A stretch of 59,860 nt of DNA from Candidatus Methylacidithermus pantelleriae (GCF_905250085.1 NZ_CAJNOB010000005.1:1-59860), one strand, 5' to 3'. Shown: positions 36,823 through 46,708, counted from the stretch's first letter. Numbers and translations: made by a program. The notes: generated from the sequence alone by a model not told the origin.

Positions 36823-37560
36823 GTGTCGCTGGAGAAAACTTTGGCAGCCTGGGAAGGAAATACTGTGCCAAGGAACGTTGTTGACGCCATCCTCGTAGCG
36901 GCAGGGCAAAGCCGGAGGATGGGGTTTGACAAGCTCTTTACCCCGAGGAAAGGGAAAACTCTCCTGGAGATCTGCTTGCGTCGTGTCCTATCCTTTTCTG
37001 CGCTGGGGCGGTTGGCGCTCGTCATTCCCGCCGAGCGGTTTTCCCAAGCAGCCGCACTTGCGTCCCGGCTTGGGATCGAGCAAAAGACGTGTATCGTTCC
37101 TGGAGGGCGTCGCCGGCAGGATTCGGTTTACGCGGGACTCAACGCCTTGTCGGAGGGCTCCCCATTTGTCATGGTGCATGATGCAGCTCGTCCCTTGGTG
37201 ACGTGCGAGTTGATTGAGCGGGTCTGGAGAGTGGCCCTGGAGGTGGGAGCTGCAGCCTGCGGGTTGCCCAGCCGCGATACAGTGAAAGAAGCGGAAAGCG
37301 GGCAAAACTGGGTACGACGGACTTTGGATCGATCGTTGCTCTGGTTGATCCAGACCCCGCAGATCTTCCGGAGGGAAATCTTGCAAAAAGCCTACGAGGC
37401 GCTCATGAGGGACACGGTAGAAGTGACCGACGATGCGGCCGCTGTTGAGCGGGTCGGCTATCGGGTCCAGCTGGTTCCCTACGAGGGGTGGAATTTTAAA
37501 GTAACCTCCCCACCTGACTGGGAACTTGTTTGGTCTCTTTTGGAAAGAGGAGACGGGTAG
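36823..37560 (+). CDS. ispD: 2-C-methyl-D-erythritol 4-phosphate cytidylyltransferase
   Basis: Transfers CMP from CTP to MEP in the non-mevalonate isoprenoid pathway. The 245-residue product has the nucleotide motif ILVAAGQSRRMGFDKLF, the substrate-site motif GGRRRQDSVYAGL, VMVHDAARPLV, QTPQIFRREIL, VTDDAAAVE, and the C-terminal GWNFKVTSPPD. The GTG at 36823 is used; translation could also begin at GTG 36865 closer to the conserved region. It starts 17 bp after mlaD and is probably in the same transcript, an unusual partner. ispF is not next to it. Confidence 0.95.
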   Translation: MSLEKTLAAWEGNTVPRNVVDAILVAAGQSRRMGFDKLFTPRKGKTLLEICLRRVLSFSALGRLALVIPAERFSQAAALASRLGIEQKTCIVPGGRRRQDSVYAGLNALSEGSPFVMVHDAARPLVTCELIERVWRVALEVGAAACGLPSRDTVKEAESGQNWVRRTLDRSLLWLIQTPQIFRREILQKAYEALMRDTVEVTDDAAAVERVGYRVQLVPYEGWNFKVTSPPDWELVWSLLERGDG

Positions 37561-37805
37561 GAAGATCCCCGCCGTTCTGCCTCAAAGTTTTACCTATCGA
37601 ACCTCTCGATGGAGGGTATGACGCCGGAGAAAGGGATTATACTTTTTGAGTTCCAGTCTTGGCTGTTGGCCGGTTACCTTCTTTTTCGTGGTGAAGTACC
37701 TCGAGGGAGGTTTCCCCAAGGCCCGCGCCTCCGTGCATTCGAGAATCACTTGCTCCCGCGCCATAGCTGCCCTTCGACGTATAACGAAAGGAGATACTCG
37801 TCTCG

Positions 37806-38777
37806 ATGTCAAGCAAACAAGCCAACGAGGTCAAGCTTTTGGGGGACTCTCGCGGCGAGGTGACTCCCAAGTCGCTCCTTGCTGAGCGTTGGGATGCGGG
37901 AGCAAAGCACGCGCTTTTAAGGGAAGAAAAGCGTCTGGGTCGCTTGTTCCACGATCTTCCAAAGCTTTCCGAGAGCGAGCGCGTTCATCGGCTGCGGACG
38001 GGTAGCAAACGCCTCCGAGCCTATCTCCAAATGATTCGTCCTTTCTTGCCTAAGACGGAGTATGGCCGGATCGATGCCGCTCTGAAAAAAGCTGCACGTG
38101 ACCTTTCGAGCCAACGAGATGAACGGGTCATCATCCAAACGCTACGGGAAGTTCTCCCAGATTTGCCCAAACCATATCGTCCGGTTCTGGGCCGGCTTTG
38201 TGCTTCCTGGGATCGAAACGAAAGGGCACGAACCGGCAAGGATCCCTTCCTGGGGAACGGGGGATGTACATCGCTCCAAGAGCCAGAGAACGTGCTCCGT
38301 GAATGTACCGCCGTTATTCTCCGGCATCCTACGTTTCGGAGTGGTTTTCCCACAAAACTCCTTTTAGGAGTTGTAGCCACCTATCGGCGAGCCAGGAAAC
38401 GCATGCGCCAAGCCGCAAAAAAAGGGGAGTCTCGGTCGTTTCATGCTTGGCGCAAGTATTGCAAGTATCTCTTTTACCAGCTCGAGCTTCTTTTGCGGTG
38501 GAGGCGGTGCCCGCGTCTTGAACGGTTGAGAAAAGAAGTTCGCTGGCTGGAGCAGACCCTGGGCAAATTGCACGATTATGTGATCCTACGGGAGAGACTC
38601 CTGGAGTGTCCTTGGCGGAGCTGTAGAAGGGCACGGAAACAATTGCAAAAACGGATCGAAGACTTGGGAGAGCGGTGCTTGGCTCGAGCACGAAAGGTTT
38701 TCCACGTTTCCTCCCAATCTTTTGGTGTCGAACTGGCTCGGGAGCTTCTGAGACCAGGTGTTCCCCCGGGTGGTTGA
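37806..38777 (+). CDS. CHAD domain protein
   Basis: A 323-residue, very basic, all-helical protein. Conserved CHAD features include [21 protein letters not shown] near residue 60, [11 protein letters not shown] near 98, and [18 protein letters not shown] in the C-terminal half, each with histidine, arginine and lysine spaced along helix faces. CHAD domains bind inorganic polyphosphate. No CYTH domain is fused or adjacent. It has no signal peptide and is therefore cytoplasmic. The stop codon lies 50 bp from the end of the convergent namZ-like gene. Confidence 0.88.
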   Translation: MSSKQANEVKLLGDSRGEVTPKSLLAERWDAGAKHALLREEKRLGRLFHDLPKLSESERVHRLRTGSKRLRAYLQMIRPFLPKTEYGRIDAALKKAARDLSSQRDERVIIQTLREVLPDLPKPYRPVLGRLCASWDRNERARTGKDPFLGNGGCTSLQEPENVLRECTAVILRHPTFRSGFPTKLLLGVVATYRRARKRMRQAAKKGESRSFHAWRKYCKYLFYQLELLLRWRRCPRLERLRKEVRWLEQTLGKLHDYVILRERLLECPWRSCRRARKQLQKRIEDLGERCLARARKVFHVSSQSFGVELARELLRPGVPPGG

Positions 38778-38827
38778 TTCGGGCTTGGAGGGAAAAGCCG
38801 TCGAGTCCAGGATGGCGGGCGTCGCAA

Positions 38828-40072
38828 TTACTGTTGGAGTGCCAGTTCCTTCTCGCTTTGGCCCGGGTGTTCCGGATAGAGAAGAAAACGAGCGCGCTCC
38901 TTACGAAAGGTAGCAACCCCAGGTGCCCATTTCCGAACCAGTTCCGAAGGCCGACTGTGGTGAGCTAACCATGCTCGGATCGAGCTACTCCCATACTCCT
39001 TGTACAAGAGGTTGATCTGCGAAGGCCGGCTGCGAGAAAGCACCTGGCCACATACATTGGCTTCCGAGAGGAGGTAGACGGCAAGCTCGCACAGGTTGGC
39101 CCGAGTCTTGGGATGAATCGTAAGAAAGATCGCCTTCCCTCCACGGACCGGCCGCACGGAGGCCTGAATTCTTCCCGGATCCCAGGAATTTAACTGGGCC
39201 GCTAACCGGTGGGGATCCATATGGCGGACGAGAAAATACTGGAAGGGTTCTTTCGTTCCAATCCCCACGTCAACCCCGCAAAGTTCTCCTACCAGGCCTG
39301 TAACCACGTAGTAAGCAGGGCTTCGAGGATAGGGGATGTTGGGCGAGGTCCGGATCCAACGTAAGCCCGTGTCTTCCCAGGTCATGTCCCGGGACCAACC
39401 TTCCATTGGAATGACGGAGAGCCGACACGGTGGCTGGACCCATCCCTTGGCATTGGCCATTTTTGCGATCTCTCCAGCCGTCATTCCATGGACATATGGG
39501 ACAGGAACTGGGCTGACAAAAGAAGTCCACCGCGCTTCCACTAGGGGTCCTTCGACCCTTTCTCCCCCCAGCGGGTTTGGCCGATCCAGCACCACAAATT
39601 CAATCCCGTTTTCGCCCGCCGCTTTCATTGCTTCCAGCATCGTGCTTAGATAGGTGTAGCTACGGCATCCAATGTCTTGGACATCGAAGACCAGAGCATC
39701 CAACCCCCGCAGCATTTCGGAAGTCGGCCGGTTGATGCGACCGTAGAGCGAGTAGACGCGTAGGCCTGTCAGGGGGTCCCGGGTCTGCCCAACGCTTTTC
39801 CCGGCAGGAGCCGTGCCCAAAATTCCATGTTCCGGAGCAAAGAGGCAAACCAGGTGAACTCCTGGTGCCCGTTGAAGGATGACTCGAGTGGGTCGCCCTT
39901 GAGCATCGACCCCGGTTTGATTGGTGATAAGCCCGATCCGTTTGCCCCGCAGAGGCCTAAAACCGTGCTGGCGGAGGACATCAATTCCCAAAAGAACCTT
40001 CCCCCACGCCATCGTTTCGATCCCAGTCCACGCAAGCAATGCCCAAACGTAGAAGAATCGTCTCCCCTTCAT
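38828..40072 (-). CDS. DUF1343/NamZ-type exo-N-acetylmuramidase
   Basis: A 414-residue exported protein (hydrophobic leader FYVWALLAWTGIETMAWG). The DUF1343 pattern is clear: GKRIGLITNQTGVDAQGRPT, LVCLFAPEHGILGTAPAGKSVG, DPLTGLRVYSLYG, DALVFDVQDIGCRSYTYLSTM, FVVLDRPNPLGGERVEGP, and PVPYVHGMTAGEIAKM. In characterised members (NamZ) the enzyme cuts N-acetylmuramic acid from the non-reducing ends of peptidoglycan fragments. The start at 40072 gives a normal signal peptide; the frame is open to 40156. It is convergent with the CHAD gene. Wall recycling is the likely role. Confidence 0.9.
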   Translation of the reverse strand: MKGRRFFYVWALLAWTGIETMAWGKVLLGIDVLRQHGFRPLRGKRIGLITNQTGVDAQGRPTRVILQRAPGVHLVCLFAPEHGILGTAPAGKSVGQTRDPLTGLRVYSLYGRINRPTSEMLRGLDALVFDVQDIGCRSYTYLSTMLEAMKAAGENGIEFVVLDRPNPLGGERVEGPLVEARWTSFVSPVPVPYVHGMTAGEIAKMANAKGWVQPPCRLSVIPMEGWSRDMTWEDTGLRWIRTSPNIPYPRSPAYYVVTGLVGELCGVDVGIGTKEPFQYFLVRHMDPHRLAAQLNSWDPGRIQASVRPVRGGKAIFLTIHPKTRANLCELAVYLLSEANVCGQVLSRSRPSQINLLYKEYGSSSIRAWLAHHSRPSELVRKWAPGVATFRKERARFLLYPEHPGQSEKELALQQ

Positions 40073-40579
40073 GGATGCATCACTCCGGTTTCTTGGGCCC
40101 GATTTTTGCCCTTCTGCCAAAAGGGAATCAAGCCCGCCAATGAGAAGCTTTTCCAAATAGGGTTGGAGTGGAAGAGCGCTTTTGGGACACTAGCGCCTGT
40201 GCTGGAGCCAAGAAACGTGGGAGGGAGTATTGGTGGGAAAAAAGAAAAAAGAATAGCAAATGCAGTCTTGCGCTCTTGCCTCGGGAAAAAGTGGATCACC
40301 AGGCCAAAAAGGTATCCCGCAAGGAAAGCCCGATTTGCTTGCGGGAAGCTAGTCTTCTATGTCAATCCCCTAGCTCATGCAGGAGCTCTTTGGCATTGTA
40401 AAGGACTTTTTTTCTCCTTTACCACGGGGTTTGAGGAAAGATGACCCGTACAGGGAAGTTGCCTAGGGCACATTAGGGGCCAGAAGGAGCCGGAAAAAGG
40501 CCTCTTGCGAATGAGCGGGTAGTCTTTGGCTGAGGAACGGTTTTGCGCTAGCCTTGCCTGGGATCTTTAGGATAGGAGG
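40073..40579. other. Divergent intergenic stretch namZ-fumC
   Basis: About 500 bp between the divergent namZ-like and fumC genes, expected to carry both promoters. AGGATAGGAGG just before 40580 is the fumC ribosome site. No gene or structured RNA recognised. Confidence 0.5.
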
Positions 40580-42016
40580 ATGGACATGACGGAAGAAGGA
40601 ACGCCCATAGGATGCCGGGTAGAAAAGGACACACTTGGGCCGGTTCCAGTACCGGCGGACCGCTACTATGGCGCGCAGACAGCGAGGGCTCTCCATTTTT
40701 TTGACATTGGGGAAGAAAAAGTTCCAGCCGAATTTGTGCGGGCGCTAGGACTGGTCAAAAAAGCGGCAGCCATCGCCAACTACCGCCTAGGGCTTCTTTC
40801 GCAGCAAACGATGGAGTGGATTGTTGCGGCGGCCGAGGAGGTGCTTAAGGGCAAGCTCGATGATCACTTTCCCCTTCACATTTGGCAGAGCGGAAGCGGA
40901 ACACAGACCAATATGAATTGTAATGAAGTGATCGCCAACCGGGCGATTGAACTCGCTGGTGGTGTTCTGGGCAGCAAGACTCCAGTCCATCCGAACGATC
41001 ATGTGAATCTTTCCCAATCTTCCAACGATGTGATCCCGACAGCGCTCCACGTGGCTCTTGCCTGCGGTCTGGTCGAAAGACTCTTCCCCGAGCTAGAAGC
41101 GCTTGTGGGAACCTTGGAGAAACTGGGTAGCGATTTTGGGGGGATTATCAAAATTGGCCGGACTCACTTGATGGATGCCCTTCCCATTAGCTTGGGGTAC
41201 GAACTCTTGGGGTATGCAGCGCAGCTACGGGTGGGTTGGAACGCGGTACGTCACGGCCTAGAAGGTCTTTACTCACTTCCCATTGGCGGGACAGCGGTAG
41301 GAACGGGTTTTAACGCTCCCCCAAAGTTTGGCCAACTGGTGGTGGAGCATCTAAGGGAGTGTACGGGCTTGCCTTTTGAGGTGGCGACCAACCGCGCATC
41401 GTTAATTGCTGGACATGAGCCTCTTTTGGTAGTCAGTTCGGCGTTTCGAACTTTGGCCGCTAGTTTGTGGAAGGTGGCCAACGATATTCGTTGGATGGCT
41501 TCCGGTCCGCGGTGCGGGTTGGCGGAAATAACGATACCAGAAAACGAACCTGGCTCTTCCATGATGCCGGGCAAAGTGAATCCTACACAGTGCGAGGCGC
41601 TTATTATGGTGGCTTTGCAGGTGATCGGAAACGACCTGACGATCGGTGTTGCGGGTGCTCAGGGAAATTTCGAATTAAACACTTGCAAGCCTCTCCTCAT
41701 CCACTGCCTCCTGGGATCCTTGCGCCTTCTGGTGGATGGGTGTCGCAGTTTCCGGCTTCATTGTCTTACCGGGCTAGCCCCCAACCGGGAGAGGTTGCGC
41801 CAGTTGGTAAACCAGTCCCTCATGCTTGTGACGGCCCTGGTCCCGAAACTGGGATACGATCGCGCCGCGGAAATCGCTCTTTTGGCTCACCGGCAAGGGA
41901 TCAGCCTTCGGGAGGCAGCATTGCGAACCGGCTATTTGACAGAAACGGAATTTGATGCGCTGGTGCGTCCCGAAAGGATGGTGGGTCCATGGGAATCCGA
42001 AAAGGAGAATCTCTAG
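40580..42016 (+). CDS. fumC: Fumarate hydratase, class II
   Basis: Reversibly hydrates fumarate to malate in the TCA cycle without an iron-sulfur cluster. The 478-residue product has the superfamily signature GSSMMPGKVNP, the substrate-site motifs SGSGTQTNMNCNEVIANRA and HPNDHVNLSQSSND, and KIGRTHLMDALPISLG with the catalytic-site histidine. Aspartase and adenylosuccinate lyase share the fold, but TGFNAPPKFG and the overall pattern fit FumC. The start codon follows a good AGGAGG. The stop is 2 bp before the redoxin start, so the two genes are co-transcribed. Confidence 0.96.
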   Translation: MDMTEEGTPIGCRVEKDTLGPVPVPADRYYGAQTARALHFFDIGEEKVPAEFVRALGLVKKAAAIANYRLGLLSQQTMEWIVAAAEEVLKGKLDDHFPLHIWQSGSGTQTNMNCNEVIANRAIELAGGVLGSKTPVHPNDHVNLSQSSNDVIPTALHVALACGLVERLFPELEALVGTLEKLGSDFGGIIKIGRTHLMDALPISLGYELLGYAAQLRVGWNAVRHGLEGLYSLPIGGTAVGTGFNAPPKFGQLVVEHLRECTGLPFEVATNRASLIAGHEPLLVVSSAFRTLAASLWKVANDIRWMASGPRCGLAEITIPENEPGSSMMPGKVNPTQCEALIMVALQVIGNDLTIGVAGAQGNFELNTCKPLLIHCLLGSLRLLVDGCRSFRLHCLTGLAPNRERLRQLVNQSLMLVTALVPKLGYDRAAEIALLAHRQGISLREAALRTGYLTETEFDALVRPERMVGPWESEKENL

Positions 42017-42018
42017 AT

Positions 42019-42672
42019 ATGGAGTGCGGGCCTAGTCGTGTCCAGGTTTCCCATCGGCGCTTGTTTGGGTTCAGTCTATTGGTCATGACCCTTTTGCCGT
42101 GGCTGGCAAGCGCAAGGGGAGAAGCCCTCGTTGGAAAGCCGGCGCCCGAGTTTTCCCTCAGGGATTATCAGGGGAAAACGCACCGGCTTTCGGATTACCG
42201 GGGAAGATGGGTCGTTTTGGAGTGGATCAATGTGGAATGCCCGTTTGTGGGGAAACATTATAGAAGTGGAAACCTTCCCAGGCTTCAAAAGAAGTACCGG
42301 GCCAAAGGGGTGGTATGGCTGGCCATTTGTTCCTCGGCTCCGGGAAAGCCAGGCTACATGACACCGGTGCAGGCGGAGACGGTGTTACGGAGGATGGGCT
42401 TTGGCGGGGACGCTTACCTTCTGGATCCTGATGGAACAACCGGGAGGGCTTATGGAGCAAGGACAACGCCTCATCTTTTTCTCATTAACCCGGAGGGAAA
42501 GCTTCTCTACGCTGGTGCAATTGATGATATTGCCTCGGTCGATGTGGGGGATATTGCCCGTGCCCATAACTATATCGAGGAAGCGTTGGAGGCGGCGCTA
42601 GCGGGCCGGCCAGTTCCTCATCCGACCAGTGTGCCCTACGGGTGTTCAGTGAAATATGCGGAGCTTCCCTGA
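42019..42672 (+). CDS. Exported redoxin (AhpC/TSA-like) protein
   Basis: A 217-residue thioredoxin-fold protein with an N-terminal signal sequence (LFGFSLLVMTLLPWLASARG). The redoxin part begins VGKPAPEFSLRDYQGKTHRLSDYRGRWVVLEW. The active-site region is NVECPFVGKHY, a single cysteine where thioredoxins have CxxC. Further cysteines are in AICSSAP and the ending PYGCSVKY, the last one typical of this group of exported redoxins. A peroxidase or thiol-reductase role outside the cytoplasm is likely but undefined. The start at 42019 sits 2 bp after fumC and has a GGAGA upstream. Confidence 0.85.
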   Translation: MECGPSRVQVSHRRLFGFSLLVMTLLPWLASARGEALVGKPAPEFSLRDYQGKTHRLSDYRGRWVVLEWINVECPFVGKHYRSGNLPRLQKKYRAKGVVWLAICSSAPGKPGYMTPVQAETVLRRMGFGGDAYLLDPDGTTGRAYGARTTPHLFLINPEGKLLYAGAIDDIASVDVGDIARAHNYIEEALEAALAGRPVPHPTSVPYGCSVKYAELP

Positions 42673-42705
42673 TGGGAGCGCCAAAGAATAACCAGAGGAA
42701 CGAGG

Positions 42706-43215
42706 ATGAATCCTAGTGAGGGATTGGGGAGGGGTTTTTCTGCCCTATGGATTCCACTGGAAGAGGCTTCTGATTTTCGGGAACGACTGCGCGGCCAAGG
42801 GGTACGAGTGGTCGCCACCAATGGATGCTTTGATCTTTTTCATCCAGGTCATCTCCACTGTTTGGAAAGGGCTCGCACCCTCGGAGATTTTCTTTGGGTG
42901 GGGGTCAATAGCGATCGTTCGGTCCGAGAGCTGAAAGGACCCGGGCGTCCCATCTGGGGCGAAGAGACTCGCATAAGAGTTCTGCGCGCCCTTCGCGTGA
43001 TTGATGCGGTCACCCTTTTTGATTCGACGACTGCGGAAGGTTTCCTTGAGGAGATCTGTCCTGAGGTTTACGTAAAAGGAGCCGATTATAACTGGGAGAC
43101 TCTCAACCGCCACGAGCGAGATGTGCTTGAGCGGTTGGGTACGAAGGTGTTCTTTATTGAGCGTGTCCCCGGGTACTCGACAACCGAGCTTCTGGGGTCG
43201 CTTGATTCCGGATAG
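42706..43215 (+). CDS. rfaE2: D-glycero-beta-D-manno-heptose 1-phosphate adenylyltransferase
   Basis: A 169-residue nucleotidyltransferase, the stand-alone version of the HldE C-terminal domain. It activates heptose 1-phosphate with ATP to give ADP-heptose for lipopolysaccharide core or S-layer glycans. The HxGH motif is HPGH at 46-49 in NGCFDLFHPGHLHCLERA. VGVNSDRSVRELKGPGRP and VYVKGADYN are also conserved. The kinase domain (HldE N-terminal part) is not fused here. It implies a Gram-negative envelope with heptose. Confidence 0.93.
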   Translation: MNPSEGLGRGFSALWIPLEEASDFRERLRGQGVRVVATNGCFDLFHPGHLHCLERARTLGDFLWVGVNSDRSVRELKGPGRPIWGEETRIRVLRALRVIDAVTLFDSTTAEGFLEEICPEVYVKGADYNWETLNRHERDVLERLGTKVFFIERVPGYSTTELLGSLDSG

Positions 43216-43239
43216 GCGTGGGGATGAAAAAGGTTTTCT

Positions 43240-43836
43240 ATGGGACGGTACCGGCTGGCGGTCTTAGGCTCGGGAAAGGGGAGTAACTTTGTGGCGATTG
43301 CCCGGGCGATTGCGGAAGGCCGGTTAGATGCAGAGATTGCGCTTGTGGTTTCGGACCGGCCGGAGGCAGGAATTCTGGAGGAGGCGCGGCGGCGCGGGAT
43401 AGCCACCTGCGTTCTTCCCCCGAGTCGGTTTCATAGCCGCTTGGATCCAGAGGTCGAGGAAGAACTTGCGAGAATGTTAAAAGAAAAAAGGGTGGATCTT
43501 GTAGTTTTGGCCGGATTTATGCGGATTCTGAAATCTCCGCTGTTAACAGCCTTCCCCAACCGGATCGTTAATATCCATCCCTCTCTTCTTCCTGCCTTCA
43601 AAGGGCGGGATGCCTGGCGCCAGGCATGGGAGGCAAAGGTGCCGGTCACCGGATGTACTGTTCACTGGGTGACGGCGGAGCTCGATGCAGGTCCGATCCT
43701 CGGGCAAAGGGAGGTCCCTGTGCTGCCAGAGGATACGCCAGAAACCCTGCATGCCCGGATTCAAGAGGCCGAGCACGAGCTTTATCCGGAAGTGCTGCAA
43801 AGGATTTTGGAACAATGGACAAGGGAGAAGACGTAA
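43240..43836 (+). CDS. purN: Phosphoribosylglycinamide formyltransferase
   Basis: A 198-residue enzyme that formylates GAR with 10-formyl-tetrahydrofolate in purine synthesis. The N-terminal GSGKGSNF (10-17) binds the phosphate. Catalytic residues are Asn111, His113 (NIHPSLLPAFKG) and Asp149 (ELDAGPI). It links to the C1-folate pool. The xseA start lies 22 bp inside its end, a coupling shared by the two genes. Confidence 0.96.
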   Translation: MGRYRLAVLGSGKGSNFVAIARAIAEGRLDAEIALVVSDRPEAGILEEARRRGIATCVLPPSRFHSRLDPEVEEELARMLKEKRVDLVVLAGFMRILKSPLLTAFPNRIVNIHPSLLPAFKGRDAWRQAWEAKVPVTGCTVHWVTAELDAGPILGQREVPVLPEDTPETLHARIQEAEHELYPEVLQRILEQWTREKT

Positions 43837-45173
43837 AGCTGTGGGATCTGTGGCAGGTCCCAGAGGGAGGGAGCGCGCCCGCGGAGCCTCCTCCGAGACC
43901 TTGGACTGTGAGCGAGCTCACCAAGCGAATCCGCTGGGTGCTTGAAGAAAAATTCCCGGAGGTCTGGGTGTGTGGTGAGATTTCTAACTTTCGGGCAGCG
44001 CCTTCGGGGCATGTGTATTTTACCCTCAAAGATTCCGAGGCAGTACTCTCTTGCGTTCTTTTCCGGGAAGAATCCTCTCGGATCACCTTCGCGGTGGCCG
44101 ACGGGCAGGAAGTCATAGCCCGGGGTCGGGTCACGGTGTACGACGCTCGAGGCCAGTACCAGTTAGTGGTTCGTGACCTTCAACCCAGAGGCAGTGGGAG
44201 TTTGTACCAGAAGTTCGAAGCGATGAAACGAAGGCTTGCCGCAGAGGGGCTTTTTGACCTGGCCCGAAAACGCTCCTTGCCGATCTTTCCCGAGCGGATT
44301 GGGCTTGTGACTTCACTGGCAGGTGCCGTCGTGCAGGATTTTTTGCGTATCTTGCGCCGGCGGGCCCCGGGGATCCGCGTCGAGATTCGCGATGTTCGAG
44401 TCCAAGGAGCCACTGCTGCCGAAGAGATTGCGTCGGCGATCCGGGCGTTTGGAGAGGAGGGACGGGTGGATGTGGTGGTGATCGCTCGGGGGGGAGGAAG
44501 TATCGAAGACCTGTGGGCTTTTAACGAGGAAGTCGTTGCTCGGGCCTTGGCAGCCTGCCCGATTCCTACCGTTTCTGCGATAGGGCATGAGACTGACTTC
44601 ACCATTGCGGATTTTGTGGCTGACCTTCGGGCTCCAACTCCCAGTGCGGCTGCGGAAATGATCTGCCGCGACTGGGCTCAATGGGAGGAAGTGATCACGG
44701 GCTACGAGCACCGGCTTCATCAATCAGTCGCCCGCCAGCTGCGGTTTTGGACGGAGAAGGTAGAGCGTTTCCGATCCCATTATGCATTCCGGGAGCCACG
44801 ACAGGTGCTTGAGCGTCTTTGTCAGAGGCTCGACGAGAAGATGTGGGCTTTGACGGGTGCTGCGGAGCGAAATCTCCAGGAACGCGTGCGCCGGCTAGAG
44901 ATTCTGCAGGAGCGATGGCAATGGAATCTTCCCAAGCGGAGGATGGAACAGATCCGTGAACAGCTGCAATTTCTGGGCGAAAAGCTCGCTGCTTTGGGAC
45001 CACAGGGGACCCTAAAACGAGGCTACGCCCTGGTTTGGGACCTGGAGGGGCGAATTGTTCGGGAAGCGGATGCAAAGCTTTTGGGGAAGCGGGTCTTCAT
45101 TGATGTTTTCCGTGGCCGGCTCAAGGCAAGGGTCGAAGAGGTAGAAGAGGGCTTGCCCATAAGATCACCCTAG
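43815..45173 (+). CDS. xseA: Exodeoxyribonuclease VII large subunit
   Basis: A 452-residue subunit of a nuclease that degrades single-stranded DNA to oligonucleotides. The N-terminal OB-fold reads WTVSELTKRIRWVLEEKFPEVWVCGEISN, SGHVYFTLKD. The catalytic-domain motifs are SLAGAVVQDFLRILRRRAPG, VVVIARGGGSIEDLWAFN, ALAACPIPTVSAIGHETDFTI and RAPTPSAAAEM. The C-terminal helical part with long charged helices ends RGYALVW. The ATG at 43815 overlaps purN by 22 bp; the frame is open back to 43626. The small subunit gene xseB is not adjacent. Confidence 0.95.
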   Translation: MDKGEDVKLWDLWQVPEGGSAPAEPPPRPWTVSELTKRIRWVLEEKFPEVWVCGEISNFRAAPSGHVYFTLKDSEAVLSCVLFREESSRITFAVADGQEVIARGRVTVYDARGQYQLVVRDLQPRGSGSLYQKFEAMKRRLAAEGLFDLARKRSLPIFPERIGLVTSLAGAVVQDFLRILRRRAPGIRVEIRDVRVQGATAAEEIASAIRAFGEEGRVDVVVIARGGGSIEDLWAFNEEVVARALAACPIPTVSAIGHETDFTIADFVADLRAPTPSAAAEMICRDWAQWEEVITGYEHRLHQSVARQLRFWTEKVERFRSHYAFREPRQVLERLCQRLDEKMWALTGAAERNLQERVRRLEILQERWQWNLPKRRMEQIREQLQFLGEKLAALGPQGTLKRGYALVWDLEGRIVREADAKLLGKRVFIDVFRGRLKARVEEVEEGLPIRSP

Positions 45174-45230
45174 CGGCTTTTTTTTGGGGAAAACGGCGAA
45201 AGCTGGACTCGTGCAGGGCTGGGATCCCTC

Positions 45231-45259
45231 TTGACACAAACTTGATTTTTGCTCAATTG
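45231..45259 (+). promoter_or_regulatory. Candidate promoter of tRNA-Thr/tuf
   Basis: A consensus -35 box TTGACA at 45231-45236, with an A/T-rich stretch 17 bp later that only weakly fits a -10 box (TCAATT/CAATTG). It lies 130 bp upstream of tRNA-Thr. The -35 box is firm, the -10 box is not. Confidence 0.3.
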
Positions 45260-45361
45260 AGGGGTTCCTTCATAGTAAAAAAAGGGATGGCACGGCCTCC
45301 GGCGACCCGCTTGTTGGGCAAGCCGGACAAGTAAAGATTGGTTGATCTATGCATATGGATC

Positions 45362-45434
<73 letters not shown>

Positions 45435-45497
45435 GGGAGAAAGGCGATGGATCAGTCGCTGGGAATGGGTAGGAAAACCAAAGAGTAAGGAGTGTTC

Positions 45498-46682
45498 ATG
45501 GCGAAGGAAGCGTTTGTCCGAACGAAACCCCACGTGAATGTGGGAACGATTGGTCATGTGGACCATGGAAAGACCACTTTAACGGCTGCTATTACGCAAA
45601 TTTTGGCCAAAAAGGGTCTGGCGGAGCGCAAGACGTATGACCAGATTGATAACGCTCCGGAGGAACGGGAGCGTGGGATTACCATCAATACGACCCACGT
45701 GGAATACGAGACGGAACGCCGACACTATGCCCATGTGGACTGTCCGGGCCATGCGGACTACATCAAGAATATGATCACCGGAGCTGCTCAGATGGATGGA
45801 GCCATTTTGGTGGTCAGCGCCGCGGATGGCCCGATGCCTCAGACGCGGGAACATGTGCTTTTGGCGCGCCAGGTGGGGGTTCCGGCCCTGGTTGTATTTC
45901 TTAACAAAGTCGATATGGTGGATGACAAGGAGCTTTTGGACCTGGTCGAGCTTGAGGTCCGGGATCTTCTCTCCCAGTACGGGTTTCCCGGAGACAAGGT
46001 ACCGGTGATTCGGGGAAGTGCCTTGAAGGCACTGGAAGGCGATCCGGAGGAGGAAAAGAACATTATGGCCCTTCTTGAGGCCATTGATAGTTACATCCCG
46101 ATCCCCGAACGGCCGAAGGATATGGCCTTTCTCATGCCGATTGAGGACGTGTTCAACATCGAGGGGCGGGGCACGGTGGTTACCGGCCGGGTGGAACGAG
46201 GCACGTTGAAGAGAATGGAAGAGGTGGAAGTGGTTGGCCTGCGACCCACGATCAAAACCGTTGTTACGGATATCGAGATGTTTCGCAAAAGCTTGGACCA
46301 GGCGGAAGCTGGCGACAATGTGGGTTTGCTTTTGCGAGGCGTCAAAAAGACGGATGTGGAGCGAGGGCAGGTAGTTGCTAAACCGGGAAGCATTACCCCC
46401 CATACCCGGTTTCGGGCCCAAGTGTACGTTTTGACCAAAGAGGAGGGAGGTCGGCACACGCCTTTCTTTAGCGGGTATCGGCCCCAGTTCTACATTCGGA
46501 CCACCGATGTGACGGGGACTGTGAAGCTAAAGGAAGGAGTTGAAATGGTGATGCCAGGCGACAATGTTGAATTGGAAGTGGAACTGATTAGTCCTGTCGC
46601 GTTGGAAAAGGGAATGCAGTTTGCCATCCGCGAGGGGGGAAAAACGGTCGGCGCTGGGCGGGTAACGGAGATTTTAGAATAA
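45498..46682 (+). CDS. tuf: Elongation factor Tu
   Basis: Delivers aminoacyl-tRNA to the ribosome with GTP. The 394-residue product carries GHVDHGKT in the P-loop, the switch II motif [14 protein letters not shown] for guanine specificity and the C-terminal domain pattern RTTDVTGT. The start is the ATG at 45498, 5 bp after an AAGGAG; an in-frame GTG at 45492 is inside the ribosome site. It lies between tRNA-Thr and tRNA-Trp, as in several phyla where tuf heads the secE-nusG-rplK block. No fusA or second tuf is in the window. Confidence 0.98.
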   Translation: MAKEAFVRTKPHVNVGTIGHVDHGKTTLTAAITQILAKKGLAERKTYDQIDNAPEERERGITINTTHVEYETERRHYAHVDCPGHADYIKNMITGAAQMDGAILVVSAADGPMPQTREHVLLARQVGVPALVVFLNKVDMVDDKELLDLVELEVRDLLSQYGFPGDKVPVIRGSALKALEGDPEEEKNIMALLEAIDSYIPIPERPKDMAFLMPIEDVFNIEGRGTVVTGRVERGTLKRMEEVEVVGLRPTIKTVVTDIEMFRKSLDQAEAGDNVGLLLRGVKKTDVERGQVVAKPGSITPHTRFRAQVYVLTKEEGGRHTPFFSGYRPQFYIRTTDVTGTVKLKEGVEMVMPGDNVELEVELISPVALEKGMQFAIREGGKTVGAGRVTEILE

Positions 46683-46708
46683 AAGTTGGCTCGTTAGAGA
46701 GGTTTTCT

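Noticed and set aside
45579-46457. 292-codon minus-strand frame inside tuf
   Set aside because: Shadow of the strongly biased tuf coding sequence.
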